A stretch of DNA of 64,000 nt from Pelagibaculum spongiae. GTDB lineage: Bacteria > Pseudomonadota > Gammaproteobacteria > Enterobacterales > Pelagibaculaceae. Every line of letters starts with the position of its first letter. The stretch's first letter is position 1. The notes under the pieces were generated by a model, which was given only the letters and a program-made list of their open reading frames with translations, made no database searches and was not told the origin of the DNA. The translations under genes were made by a program, and so were the position numbers. Location: contig NZ_QDDL01000004.1 of the NCBI RefSeq assembly GCF_003097315.1, forward strand, positions 362,704-426,703, written 5' to 3'. Below, piece by piece: positions 9,046-17,455 of this stretch.

Positions 9046-10758
9046 GTTTTATTGTAACCATTCAGCACAATTTAATATAAAAATCGCTTGACAGGTTTTT
9101 TTGATATTTTCCCGAATTTAAGCACCTCTTTCAGAATACCACTTAAACGCCGCATTAAACTGCTATTAACACACCTGATTATCAATGTTTTTTGCTCAGA
9201 ATAGCGCATCAGCATTCCGCTTCTAAAAAGTCGCCACAGTAAGCCTCAGAGACAAAAAAACCACCCTGAAAACCTGTGCGATAATAACCGCATGGACTCA
9301 ATCGAAATTAATAAAACCATCGCTGAAACCGAGCGATTGTTAGCCAAAAGCAAACGCTTACCGCCCGAACTGGTGGCGATGGTTCGTATGCTGATGCTCG
9401 TCGTTAAGATATTGCTTGATAGCAAAGGGCTAAACAGCAAAAACTCCAGCATTCCGCCATCGGCAGATCCTAATCGAGAAAAGAAATCGCGCGCCAAAAG
9501 CAATAAAAACCCAGGCGGGCAGCCTGGCCATAAAGGCAGTAATTTATCACCGGTGAAAGACCCAGATGAAGTGCTGGATATTACGATTGATCGTAGCCAA
9601 TTGCCGAAAGGAAAATACCGTGTTGTTGGCAGTGAAAGCCGCCAAGTAGTTGATGTTCGTATTACCCTATATGTCACCGAATATCGGGCGCAGATTCTAC
9701 AAGACGAGCAGGGTAACCAGTTTGTTGCTGAGTTTCCGCAAGGGGTCACTCGGCCAATACAATATGGCAATGAGTTTAAAGCCAACGCGGTTTATATGTC
9801 GAGCTACCAGCTGATTCCTTATGAACGGACTCAAAAGCACTTCGCTGAGATATTGGATGCGCCAATCAGCACCGGTAGCCTTGCCAATTTTAATCAGGAA
9901 GCTTTTCATCGACTGAAGCCATTTGCTCAGTTAGTACCGGCTATTTTGCGTGCTGGAGATTTGATTCATGCCGATGAAACCGGCGTCAATATCAATGGTA
10001 AACGAAAGTGGCTACATGTCGCGAGCAATGACCGCTGGACGTGGATTGAAGCGCATGAATCAAGAGGTATCGAGGCAATGGAAGCGATCGACATCTTGCC
10101 TAAATTTACCGGTTTATTGGTACACGATCACTGGAAAAGCTACTACCGATTTGTGCTGTGCTTGCATGTATTGTGTAACGCCCATCATGTACGTGAATTG
10201 GCGCGAGCCCATGAGCAAGATGGCCAGCAGTGGGCCAAGGCAATGGAAGATCTGCTTTATGAAATGAATACAGCAGTCAATGAGGCGGGGGGTGAGTTGG
10301 ATGAAAAGCAGTGTCAAAAATGGGTGAAGCGATATCGAAAAATATTAAAAGCAGGTGATCGGGAATGTCCGGCACCTGAGCCAAAAAAAGCGGATAAAAA
10401 AGGTCAATTAAAACGAGGGAAATTAGCACGAAGTAAATCGAGAAATTTATTAGAACGGCTGCGGGATTTTGAAGCAGACGTGCTGCGGTTTATGAGTAAT
10501 ACCCGAGCACCGTTTACCAATAATCAGGGTGAACGGGACTTCCGTATGAGCAAGGTTCAGCAGAAGATATCAGGCTGCTTCCGCTCATGGGATGGCGTGA
10601 AAGCGTATTGCAGAATCCGGAGCTATATATCGACCTGCCAAAAACATGGGGTCGGTGTTGGGGAGGCTTTGTCGTTATTATTTGCGGGTAAATGGCCGGA
10701 CTTTATTCAGGAGAAATTGGATCGGTTGGTGTGACATGCTGAATGGTTACGTTTTATT
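9046..10758 (+). mobile_element. Complete IS66-family insertion sequence with target duplication
   Basis: The element proper is 9054-10750 (1697 bp). Its ends are perfect 14-bp inverted repeats, GTAACCATTCAGCA at 9054-9067 and TGCTGAATGGTTAC at 10737-10750. The direct repeat GTTTTATT at 9046-9053 and 10751-10758 is an 8-bp target-site duplication, the IS66-family hallmark. It has one transposase gene and none of the small tnpA/tnpB genes of classical IS66, as in the ISBst12-like subgroup. A second copy in the opposite orientation enters the window at its right edge; all bases visible there that I compared match. Confidence 0.95.
9292..10734 (+). CDS. tnpC: IS66-family transposase
   Basis: The 480-residue protein has an N-terminal leucine-rich coiled coil, a lysine/proline-rich zinc-finger-like region (NPGGQPGHKG) and the DDE catalytic core. 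The acidic residues are visible in HADETGVNI, VHDHWKSYY and NNQGERDFRM. The frame is intact and the terminal repeats are perfect, so the element could be active. No clear ribosome site precedes the ATG, which is common for transposases. The 225 bp before it, inside the IS, hold no other gene that I can see. Confidence 0.95.
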   Translation: MDSIEINKTIAETERLLAKSKRLPPELVAMVRMLMLVVKILLDSKGLNSKNSSIPPSADPNREKKSRAKSNKNPGGQPGHKGSNLSPVKDPDEVLDITIDRSQLPKGKYRVVGSESRQVVDVRITLYVTEYRAQILQDEQGNQFVAEFPQGVTRPIQYGNEFKANAVYMSSYQLIPYERTQKHFAEILDAPISTGSLANFNQEAFHRLKPFAQLVPAILRAGDLIHADETGVNINGKRKWLHVASNDRWTWIEAHESRGIEAMEAIDILPKFTGLLVHDHWKSYYRFVLCLHVLCNAHHVRELARAHEQDGQQWAKAMEDLLYEMNTAVNEAGGELDEKQCQKWVKRYRKILKAGDRECPAPEPKKADKKGQLKRGKLARSKSRNLLERLRDFEADVLRFMSNTRAPFTNNQGERDFRMSKVQQKISGCFRSWDGVKAYCRIRSYISTCQKHGVGVGEALSLLFAGKWPDFIQEKLDRLV

Positions 10759-10841
10759 TTTACAAAAGCTGCCTATCTGCTCACGATCTTTTAATGCAAC
10801 CCATGCTTAACTTGATGAAAGTAGAAAAAAGGCCACGGTAA

Positions 10842-11489
10842 ATGCCCCTTCTTAAATCGAACTTAGCAATCGCAAAGATAGCTTGCGTTAACGCCCATAG
10901 CTCGATCAATCAACTCACAACAGACTTAACCAAAGTAAGCTATACAAGCGATCGTATTAAGCAAGAGATAAAGCTAGAAAAAATACGCGACTTGTCATTC
11001 GATTTTAGAAGTCAGATAGCAAGAAAGCCGAACACCAGTCGATTGGCAGCAATTTGCTATGAAAAAATGTTTCTTTCCAAGCTCGCTATTGCTTGCAAAA
11101 TAGGAGGCAGTAATGAACTGTCTTCACATGCTTTTGAATTTTTAGCCAAACGTCGATTATTCCCTATCGAGCTATCATTTGCCCACTACCCGCTAAAAGG
11201 TATTATTTATCATTGGTTTTGCATTTTAGATCGAGACAAATACTCTGACCTACAAAACCCTGAAAGCTGGGGGGCTAATGCTATAATATGCGACCCTCTT
11301 ACTCGTTTAGTGCTTCCTGCAACTGAATATGAAGAAAAATATCAGCCAATATTAGAGCAATCTGAAGCAACATCGTTAGGCGTTGAAATCAGAATAGATT
11401 CAACGCAAGATCTCGATGGATTCAATTGGAGCTATGACCAAAGCCATGAAGCGCAACAGATATTAAGCGACCTTGACGATTTGGATTAA
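10842..11489 (+). CDS. Hypothetical protein, possible degenerate papain-like effector
   Basis: I do not recognise this 215-residue protein with confidence. Residues 85-165 follow the layout of papain-like toxin and effector domains of the SseI/PMT type. A helix resembling the usual G-x-C-G-E nucleophile motif reads GGSNELSSHAFEFL (87-100), with serine where cysteine is expected and the only nearby cysteine at C85. A candidate histidine is at H124 (IYHWFCILDRD) and an aspartate at D151 (WGANAIICDPLTRL). There is no signal peptide. AAGG lies 9 nt before the ATG. The IS66 element inserted 91 bp upstream may have separated it from its original promoter. Confidence 0.55.
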   Translation: MPLLKSNLAIAKIACVNAHSSINQLTTDLTKVSYTSDRIKQEIKLEKIRDLSFDFRSQIARKPNTSRLAAICYEKMFLSKLAIACKIGGSNELSSHAFEFLAKRRLFPIELSFAHYPLKGIIYHWFCILDRDKYSDLQNPESWGANAIICDPLTRLVLPATEYEEKYQPILEQSEATSLGVEIRIDSTQDLDGFNWSYDQSHEAQQILSDLDDLD

Positions 11490-11548
11490 AAAAATTTTTG
11501 CCTTGAGGTTTCTGAATTCAATAATTTTATCTAGAGAATAAATAATTC

Positions 11549-11582
11549 AAAAAAAACGGGCGCCAATTTAATTGGTTCCCGC
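11549..11582 (-). terminator. Rho-independent terminator of the nos operon
   Basis: Read on the minus strand, a stem with outer CGGG/CCCG and inner CCAAT/ATTGG pairs (an internal 2-nt mismatch between them) is followed by eight T residues. It lies 20-50 bp after the nosL stop. Confidence 0.8.
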
Positions 11583-11601
11583 TTGCAATGAAAGCAAAGT
11601 T

Positions 11602-12222
11602 TTATTTCTTTGCGTCCATTTTCATTTCACCATGATCTATGGTTTCGCTATCTGCTGCCGACATTTTCATGTCATGCTTCATTTTTGACATGTCATGCCC
11701 GCCAGCTTCGCTCTTCATATGTTGCATCGAAGTTTTGCTGAGCAATTCCAAGCTTAGCTGGTCGAATTGATGCAAGTCTCCGCCATAATTTTTGGCAAAC
11801 ACTTCAGCTAGCGACTTATCCGAAAAACTTGCCAGCGCTGGCCCCATAGCGCCCATGCGGGAAGTACCTGCAACATACCAAGCGTTTCTGCCATCGATGA
11901 ATTGTTCGTCTGAAGGGCTTTCCCAACTGGTTTGCCCCATATCGTGCACCCAAACTTCTCGCAACCCGGCTTTATTTTCAGGATCTAATGCCCAAGTCAG
12001 CATATCTCGAGTGGAGCAGAATTTTTTTACTTGGCTAGAGCCATCTTTATAGGTTTCGCCCTTAGGACCAGGAAAGCGGCCAATAATCATTCCACATAAA
12101 TGGCACTCATCAGCTGATTCAATGGCTACTGCTTTAGCTATTTGTGTTTCTGCTTTTTCAGCAGAGCAACCGAGGATAAAAGCAACTGCAAATAGCGCTG
12201 AAATAATTCGTTTTTTATTCAT
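11602..12222 (-). CDS. nosL: NosL copper-binding lipoprotein
   Basis: The signal peptide ends in a lipobox (ILGC, C19), so the mature protein is an outer-membrane or periplasmic lipoprotein. The family's copper site C-x-x-C-G-M is present (CHLCGM, C40 and C43). NosL binds Cu(I) and supplies it for the CuZ centre of NosZ. The C-terminal 40 residues are rich in Met, His and Lys, suggesting further copper binding. It is the last gene of the operon, 46 bp after nosY, and is followed by a terminator. Confidence 0.93.
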   Translation of the reverse strand: MNKKRIISALFAVAFILGCSAEKAETQIAKAVAIESADECHLCGMIIGRFPGPKGETYKDGSSQVKKFCSTRDMLTWALDPENKAGLREVWVHDMGQTSWESPSDEQFIDGRNAWYVAGTSRMGAMGPALASFSDKSLAEVFAKNYGGDLHQFDQLSLELLSKTSMQHMKSEAGGHDMSKMKHDMKMSAADSETIDHGEMKMDAKK

Positions 12223-12268
12223 CTTAATCTCTTACCACCTCAATATCTTAAAAATATTTCAAAGTCGT

Positions 12269-13099
12269 TTAAATGTGCTTTCTGCCGAAAATCCACAACG
12301 ACAACCCGGTCAGTGACACGAGCCAACCCAGCATCACGGAAAATAAAAAAACAATGGAAAAGCTTGCTGATGAAGCAGTTGCCAAAACGCCACCGAGCAT
12401 TTTCATATCTCCAAGATATTGAAGATTAACCAAACGAAATAAATCAGTTGGATTTAACAACATTAACCATGGAAAGACTTCACTATCTAGCTGGCCTTGG
12501 CTCATTACCAGAATGCCAAGCAATCCTAGGTCAAAAATAATCACAAAGAAAAGCCAACCTAGCAGTGCGGCGGCGGCAGCCCGCGATTTCTCAACCACTA
12601 GCGAGCTAAATAACAAAGCAAAAGCAATAAAGATCCAACCCAATAAACTGGCTGAACTAATTAATAATAAAAAACCTTTGATTAAGGCTGGCCAATCGGT
12701 TTGATCTCCCAGAACGCCCATAATAATTGCTGCGACAGAAAAGCCTGAAAATGTGGCTAAAAATAGCGCGCTGCCCTGTCCCAACAACTTACCTAGCAAT
12801 AATTGATAACGACTGAGCGGATAACTTAGCAATAACAGCAAGGTGCCGCGTTCAGCCTCTCCCACCAAAGCATCGTAAGCCATTAATAATGCAATCAATG
12901 GAATGATGACTACGGCTAACGAAGACAGCGAAGCCAAGGTGCTAGATAAAGAAACAAAACCAACTTGGCCAGATGCGGCAGCGCCAAACCAGGCAATACC
13001 CACTGCCAGTAGTGCCAACACGACAGCTACTGAGATAATCCAGCGATTTCGCACCGCATCGAGTAATTCTTTTTGAGCAACAGTAATAATGGCATGCAT
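12269..13099 (-). CDS. nosY: NosY ABC transporter permease
   Basis: This 276-residue polytopic membrane protein has about six segments and a typical NosY start (MHAIITVAQKELLDAVRNRW). With NosF and NosD it forms the complex needed for NosZ copper-site maturation. I set the start at 13099, where the ATG overlaps the nosF stop by one base (TAATG), rather than at an upstream codon inside nosF. Confidence 0.93.
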   Translation of the reverse strand: MHAIITVAQKELLDAVRNRWIISVAVVLALLAVGIAWFGAAASGQVGFVSLSSTLASLSSLAVVIIPLIALLMAYDALVGEAERGTLLLLLSYPLSRYQLLLGKLLGQGSALFLATFSGFSVAAIIMGVLGDQTDWPALIKGFLLLISSASLLGWIFIAFALLFSSLVVEKSRAAAAALLGWLFFVIIFDLGLLGILVMSQGQLDSEVFPWLMLLNPTDLFRLVNLQYLGDMKMLGGVLATASSASFSIVFLFSVMLGWLVSLTGLSLWIFGRKHI

Positions 13100-13995
13100 T
13101 AGCTGGCACTCCGGTTGCAAAAGTGGTTGTACAAATCTTCCAGGCTCGGTAAGTGCCAATGAAAATCTTCTATAGAAGATAATTGAGACAATTGCTGATT
13201 TAATTTCAATTTATCGGTCAAAGGCGCTTTGAACTGATAATGATTACCTGACTGGTGAGATAAATGCTGCTGCAAATAATCAGATAATTGCAGCTGATTA
13301 GCGGTTACATCTAATTGAACTGGCAAATCAGCTTGATGGCGTAGTTCTTTCATATCACCACTGGCCAGCATTTCGCCTTGCCCTAAAATTATTGCCCGAT
13401 CAATATATTGCTCGACACCGGGTAATACATGTGAACATAAAATAACGCTGCAGCCTTGATGCTTTAACTGATTTAATGTTTGATAAAACTCTCTAGTCGC
13501 CAGTGGATCAAGCCCAACCGTTGGCTCATCTAGCAGCAGTAGCTTAGGTTCACCCAATAGTGCTTGAGCCAAACCTAGCCGTTGACGCATTCCTTTTGAA
13601 TAGCCAGCCACTCGGCGTTTTGCCGCATGTGCTAAACCTAATTGCTCTAGCAAAGGCATACATTCTTTTTTAGAACGTTTTTTTAACTTGGCAAAATAAC
13701 GTAAGACTTCTTCGCCGGTTAACTGATCATAAAAACTAACGTTTTCTTGCAAGAAACCAATTTTTGCTCGTTGATTTAAAAAATCGCCATGATCGGGTTG
13801 CTGGCCAAATACTCGGACTTGGCCGTCATCGGGACTTAACAAACCCAAAATCAATTTAATGCTGGTTGTTTTTCCTGCACCATTATGACCAAACAAACCT
13901 AACAACTGCCCGGCTTCAAGCTGCAATGAGATTGACTTTAATGCACTAACCGAGCCAAATGATTTGGCTACCTGATCCATCGATAAGATGCTCAC
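13099..13995 (-). CDS. nosF: NosF ABC transporter ATPase
   Basis: The 298-residue ATPase shows Walker A GHNGAGKTT (36-44), the ABC signature YSKGMRQRL (132-140) and Walker B with DEPTVGLDP (152-164). It powers the NosDFY complex in NosZ maturation. Its start overlaps the nosD stop by four bases and its stop overlaps the nosY start, so the three genes are translationally coupled. Confidence 0.95.
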   Translation of the reverse strand: MSILSMDQVAKSFGSVSALKSISLQLEAGQLLGLFGHNGAGKTTSIKLILGLLSPDDGQVRVFGQQPDHGDFLNQRAKIGFLQENVSFYDQLTGEEVLRYFAKLKKRSKKECMPLLEQLGLAHAAKRRVAGYSKGMRQRLGLAQALLGEPKLLLLDEPTVGLDPLATREFYQTLNQLKHQGCSVILCSHVLPGVEQYIDRAIILGQGEMLASGDMKELRHQADLPVQLDVTANQLQLSDYLQQHLSHQSGNHYQFKAPLTDKLKLNQQLSQLSSIEDFHWHLPSLEDLYNHFCNRSAS

Positions 13996-15374
13996 GGTCT
14001 TTTCTCCTTCACTGCTTGCGCTCCATCCTTAGTCTGGCCATTGAATTGTTGATTTTCTGAATGCTGCAGAGATAATTGAATTTTTTTCGGTACTTCCATT
14101 AAGGGATAGCTGTCTTGCACCCCTTGATCTTTGAATACAGGAAACTGCCGCTGCACCCATCGCAGTAACTCAATAGCCGGTGCATTAAATAGATATTTTG
14201 CAGCGGGGAATTTCCAAATCAACCGGTCTATCTGATCATTCGGCTCATAAGCAGTGTCGCCACGCTGATTTCCATCCATATCCCAGCCTAAATAATCGCT
14301 CCAGTAGTTACCTACGCCTTCTTGCGACCACTCTTGTTGCTTGTTGGAAACATATTTGACCTGATTTCGATTACCTACGAAGGCATTTTTTGAAATCTTG
14401 TTATTTTTTGATCCAGCAGTTAAATGAATACCTAAATCTGAATTAGCTAGATAATTACCTTGAATTTCATTAAACAATGAGTTGTATACAAATATCGCTT
14501 TTCCTTCACCACCTTGGCCGCTATCACCTTTTCGGCTGCCAGCCAGTAAAGCATTGGGCTGAGCGCCTTCCACTCGGTTATCTTTTAATGCCGAATAGGT
14601 GATGTAATTCATTAAAATACCGTAGTTTTGATCATTTTTTGATTGATTGCCGATAACCGTTAAGTGATGGGACTGCATCAAGGCGTAACCAGTACGGGTA
14701 TTCCATGTATGATTGCCAATTACCTCGTTGTAATTGGAATACATATAATGAACGCCGTAGCGTAAATCATGAATTTTATTGCCAACCAGCCGGTTCTTAT
14801 TACTGGTATCGATATAAATGCCATCGCGCGTTTGACTAATATGGTTATTTTTTATTAACGCGCCAAACACATTAAATAAATGAATCCCATTGCCGCGGTC
14901 GAATGAGCGAACATTCGGGTTACCAATCATTCGGTTGCTTTCTATCCTTATATCCAGCGCACCATCAACCCAGACACCAGAGCCATTACCTTGCAAGTGG
15001 TTATCTTCAATAACAACTTGGTCGGAGCCTCGATTCACAAAAATACCAGAATCGAGCTCAGTGAGATCTTCACCCCAATTGATAATCTTCAATCGCTTTA
15101 AAGTGACATTTTTTGATTTTATTTCAACTGCATGCCCCAGCCCTTTGGCATCAACTATCACACCCTCTTGACCCAGAATAGATATAGGTTTTTCGATAGA
15201 AAATGCAGGGTACACGCCGGGCGCTAAAATTAATTGGTCGCCTGCCTGGGCTTTTTGATATTGCGTCGAAAAATTATCTACCGTAATTTGAAGTGTTTCA
15301 GCAGAGATAGAAAATGGAACTAACAACAGCCCGGTAATTAAATAAAACCGTCTTCGAGACAAATATCGAAACAA
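13992..15374 (-). CDS. nosD: NosD periplasmic copper-maturation protein
   Basis: The 460-residue protein has an N-terminal signal sequence (RRRFYLITGLLLVPFSISAE) followed by many short beta-helix repeats typical of the CASH/NosD family (for example NGIHLFNVFGALIKNNHIS). It is the periplasmic partner of NosFY. The first codon of the open frame is TTG with GGAG 10 nt upstream, so the start is not certain. A proline- and lysine-rich tail follows the repeats. A strong hairpin lies between nosZ and this gene. Confidence 0.93.
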   Translation of the reverse strand: MFRYLSRRRFYLITGLLLVPFSISAETLQITVDNFSTQYQKAQAGDQLILAPGVYPAFSIEKPISILGQEGVIVDAKGLGHAVEIKSKNVTLKRLKIINWGEDLTELDSGIFVNRGSDQVVIEDNHLQGNGSGVWVDGALDIRIESNRMIGNPNVRSFDRGNGIHLFNVFGALIKNNHISQTRDGIYIDTSNKNRLVGNKIHDLRYGVHYMYSNYNEVIGNHTWNTRTGYALMQSHHLTVIGNQSKNDQNYGILMNYITYSALKDNRVEGAQPNALLAGSRKGDSGQGGEGKAIFVYNSLFNEIQGNYLANSDLGIHLTAGSKNNKISKNAFVGNRNQVKYVSNKQQEWSQEGVGNYWSDYLGWDMDGNQRGDTAYEPNDQIDRLIWKFPAAKYLFNAPAIELLRWVQRQFPVFKDQGVQDSYPLMEVPKKIQLSLQHSENQQFNGQTKDGAQAVKEKRP

Positions 15375-15420
15375 CTTTCTAATACTCCGTGTTGTTTGTG
15401 ATGAACAGGTCGGCAGGACA

Positions 15421-15455
15421 ATAACAAGATGCCGAAAGTCTCGGCATCTTGTTAT
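15421..15455. promoter_or_regulatory. Strong hairpin between nosZ and nosD
   Basis: ATAACAAGATGCCGA and TCGGCATCTTGTTAT form a perfect 15-bp stem with a 5-nt loop. No long T run follows on the minus strand, so it may partly terminate transcription or protect the nosZ mRNA 3' end. Either would give more NosZ than NosDFYL. Confidence 0.6.
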
Positions 15456-15495
15456 TTGCTACTTCGTTGGTTGCTTAATGAATCAACTGAAGTTA

Positions 15496-17376
15496 TTAAG
15501 CTTTTTCAACTAACATACGGCCGCGCATTTCCATATGGAGCGCATGGCAGAACCAGTTACAGTAGTACCAATGAACACCAACACGGTCTGCGGTAAAGGT
15601 AATTGAGGCGGTCTGTTGCGGGCTAATTTCCATACCCACACCATGATCAACCAAACAAAAGCCGTGGGTGACGTCTTCAATCTGATCGAGGTTGGTAACG
15701 ATTACCGTCACTTGATCTCCCTGCTTAACTCGAAATTCATTCATTCCGTAAGTGGGTGCAATCGACGTCATATAAACGCGAACTTTTTTGCCGTCACGAA
15801 TTATCTTGTTATCTTGCTCAAGAATAACGCCATCTTTTTTCGCCCGGGCAACCGTTGTAGCAAAGGAAGGGTCATCGCGCTTGTATATCTTGCGAGGATG
15901 AACTTTTGAACGGTGAACCATCATACAATCATGCGGTTCAGCAAAAGCTGGGCCATCATGAACCAGCTTCATTTCATCACCGGAAATGTCAATTAATTGA
16001 TCATTTTCTGGGTGCAATGGACCACAGTTTAAAAAGCGATCTTTGGAGAATTTGCAAAGTGATATTAACCACTTGCCATCGGCATCACGTGTTTCACCCA
16101 TTGTCGAATGGTTATGGCCAGGCTGATACATTACATCGAGCTTTTGCTTAATGTAATTAACTTTCTTGCCGTTGTAAGCCTGAATTGCTTTTTCGATATC
16201 CCATTTGCAAATCTGGCTATCGATAAATAGCGTTGTGTAAGCATTACCACGACCATCGAATGCCGTGTGAAGTGGACCAAGACCCAGCTCAACTTCTGCT
16301 GCAACAGTATCTCTAGGCTTGATTTTTCCAGCAAATAAATCATCTAGCTTATGCAAATCAATTACAGTTGCGGTTGGTGATAATTTTCCGTTAGCAATTG
16401 CATAACGCCCATCAGGGGCAGTATTAATGCCGTGCGGGTTTTTCGGAACTGGAATGTAGCTGGTTAGCTTGCTGCCTTTACGACCATCAACGATCGGCAC
16501 ATCAGAACCTGGCAAGGTTGTAAATTTACCGGCTTTAATTGCTGCTTCAATGCGCTTGATGTTGAAAACAACCAAGTGATCTCGTTCATCACGCATGGTT
16601 CCAACTAGGTCTACTCCGCCTTCTGAATTATAACTGGTTGAGTAAGCATATTTACCGGTGTAATCACAGTCAGTGTTGTCCAGATTACCATCAACGATTA
16701 CTTGCCATGCGACATCCATAGATTCGGCATCAAGTGCCGAGAACATGGTGCGGTAATTTTCTGGTGAATCAATATCACGGCCATCATTTGGATGTGGAAT
16801 ACGGAATTCAGCATTTGCAAAAACGTATTTAGTGTAAGGTACTTTTTGTACACGAAGGCCGTGAATAGCTTGAACGTGCGGTATTTTAGTGATTTTATCG
16901 GTCTTCATAATATCGCAACGAATACGCGCAACACGGTTGTTGGCCTTATCGTTAATGAAGACATATTTACCGTCATAGCGGCCATCAACCATCGACATAT
17001 GCGGATGGTGACAATCGCCATTCAATGGTGCATTTTCACCAAGTACTTCTTTTGATTCGTCAGTCAAACCCCAGCCTGTCGCGCTATCGACATTAAATAC
17101 TGGAATACGCATTAATTCGCGCATTGAAGGAATGCCAAGGATTCGTACTTCACCTTGATGACCACCACTCCAAAAACCGTAGTATTCGTCCAGTTCACCC
17201 AATTCTACCGTTGCACTGCTATTACCGGTCGATGCTTGGGCAGCAGGCGTTAATAACGCAGCAGCTGCGCCGGTGGTTGCGGCACCCGCTAAAATAGCTG
17301 ATGAGCCAAGGAATTTCCGTCGGCTAATTCGCACATGTTCACTGACGTCTTTATCATCTGGATTTATATCGGTCAT
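15496..17376 (-). CDS. nosZ: Nitrous oxide reductase NosZ (Tat-type)
   Basis: The 626-residue precursor begins with a twin-arginine signal (SRRKFLGSS), so it is exported folded to the periplasm. The N-terminal beta-propeller carries CuZ histidine motifs ([30 protein letters not shown]). The C-terminal cupredoxin domain has the CuA motif [12 protein letters not shown]. It reduces N2O to N2. I placed the start at 17376, where GAGGA lies 6 nt before ATG, rather than seven codons upstream. The Tat signal marks it as the clade I type, matching the nosR-first gene order. Confidence 0.97.
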   Translation of the reverse strand: MTDINPDDKDVSEHVRISRRKFLGSSAILAGAATTGAAAALLTPAAQASTGNSSATVELGELDEYYGFWSGGHQGEVRILGIPSMRELMRIPVFNVDSATGWGLTDESKEVLGENAPLNGDCHHPHMSMVDGRYDGKYVFINDKANNRVARIRCDIMKTDKITKIPHVQAIHGLRVQKVPYTKYVFANAEFRIPHPNDGRDIDSPENYRTMFSALDAESMDVAWQVIVDGNLDNTDCDYTGKYAYSTSYNSEGGVDLVGTMRDERDHLVVFNIKRIEAAIKAGKFTTLPGSDVPIVDGRKGSKLTSYIPVPKNPHGINTAPDGRYAIANGKLSPTATVIDLHKLDDLFAGKIKPRDTVAAEVELGLGPLHTAFDGRGNAYTTLFIDSQICKWDIEKAIQAYNGKKVNYIKQKLDVMYQPGHNHSTMGETRDADGKWLISLCKFSKDRFLNCGPLHPENDQLIDISGDEMKLVHDGPAFAEPHDCMMVHRSKVHPRKIYKRDDPSFATTVARAKKDGVILEQDNKIIRDGKKVRVYMTSIAPTYGMNEFRVKQGDQVTVIVTNLDQIEDVTHGFCLVDHGVGMEISPQQTASITFTADRVGVHWYYCNWFCHALHMEMRGRMLVEKA

Positions 17377-17455
17377 TATCATTCCTCGGTTTAGCAAAAG
17401 TTATTCGGCTTAACCAAAAAGTCATGGCCGAATAGATTTAATTATTCAGGTTTAA

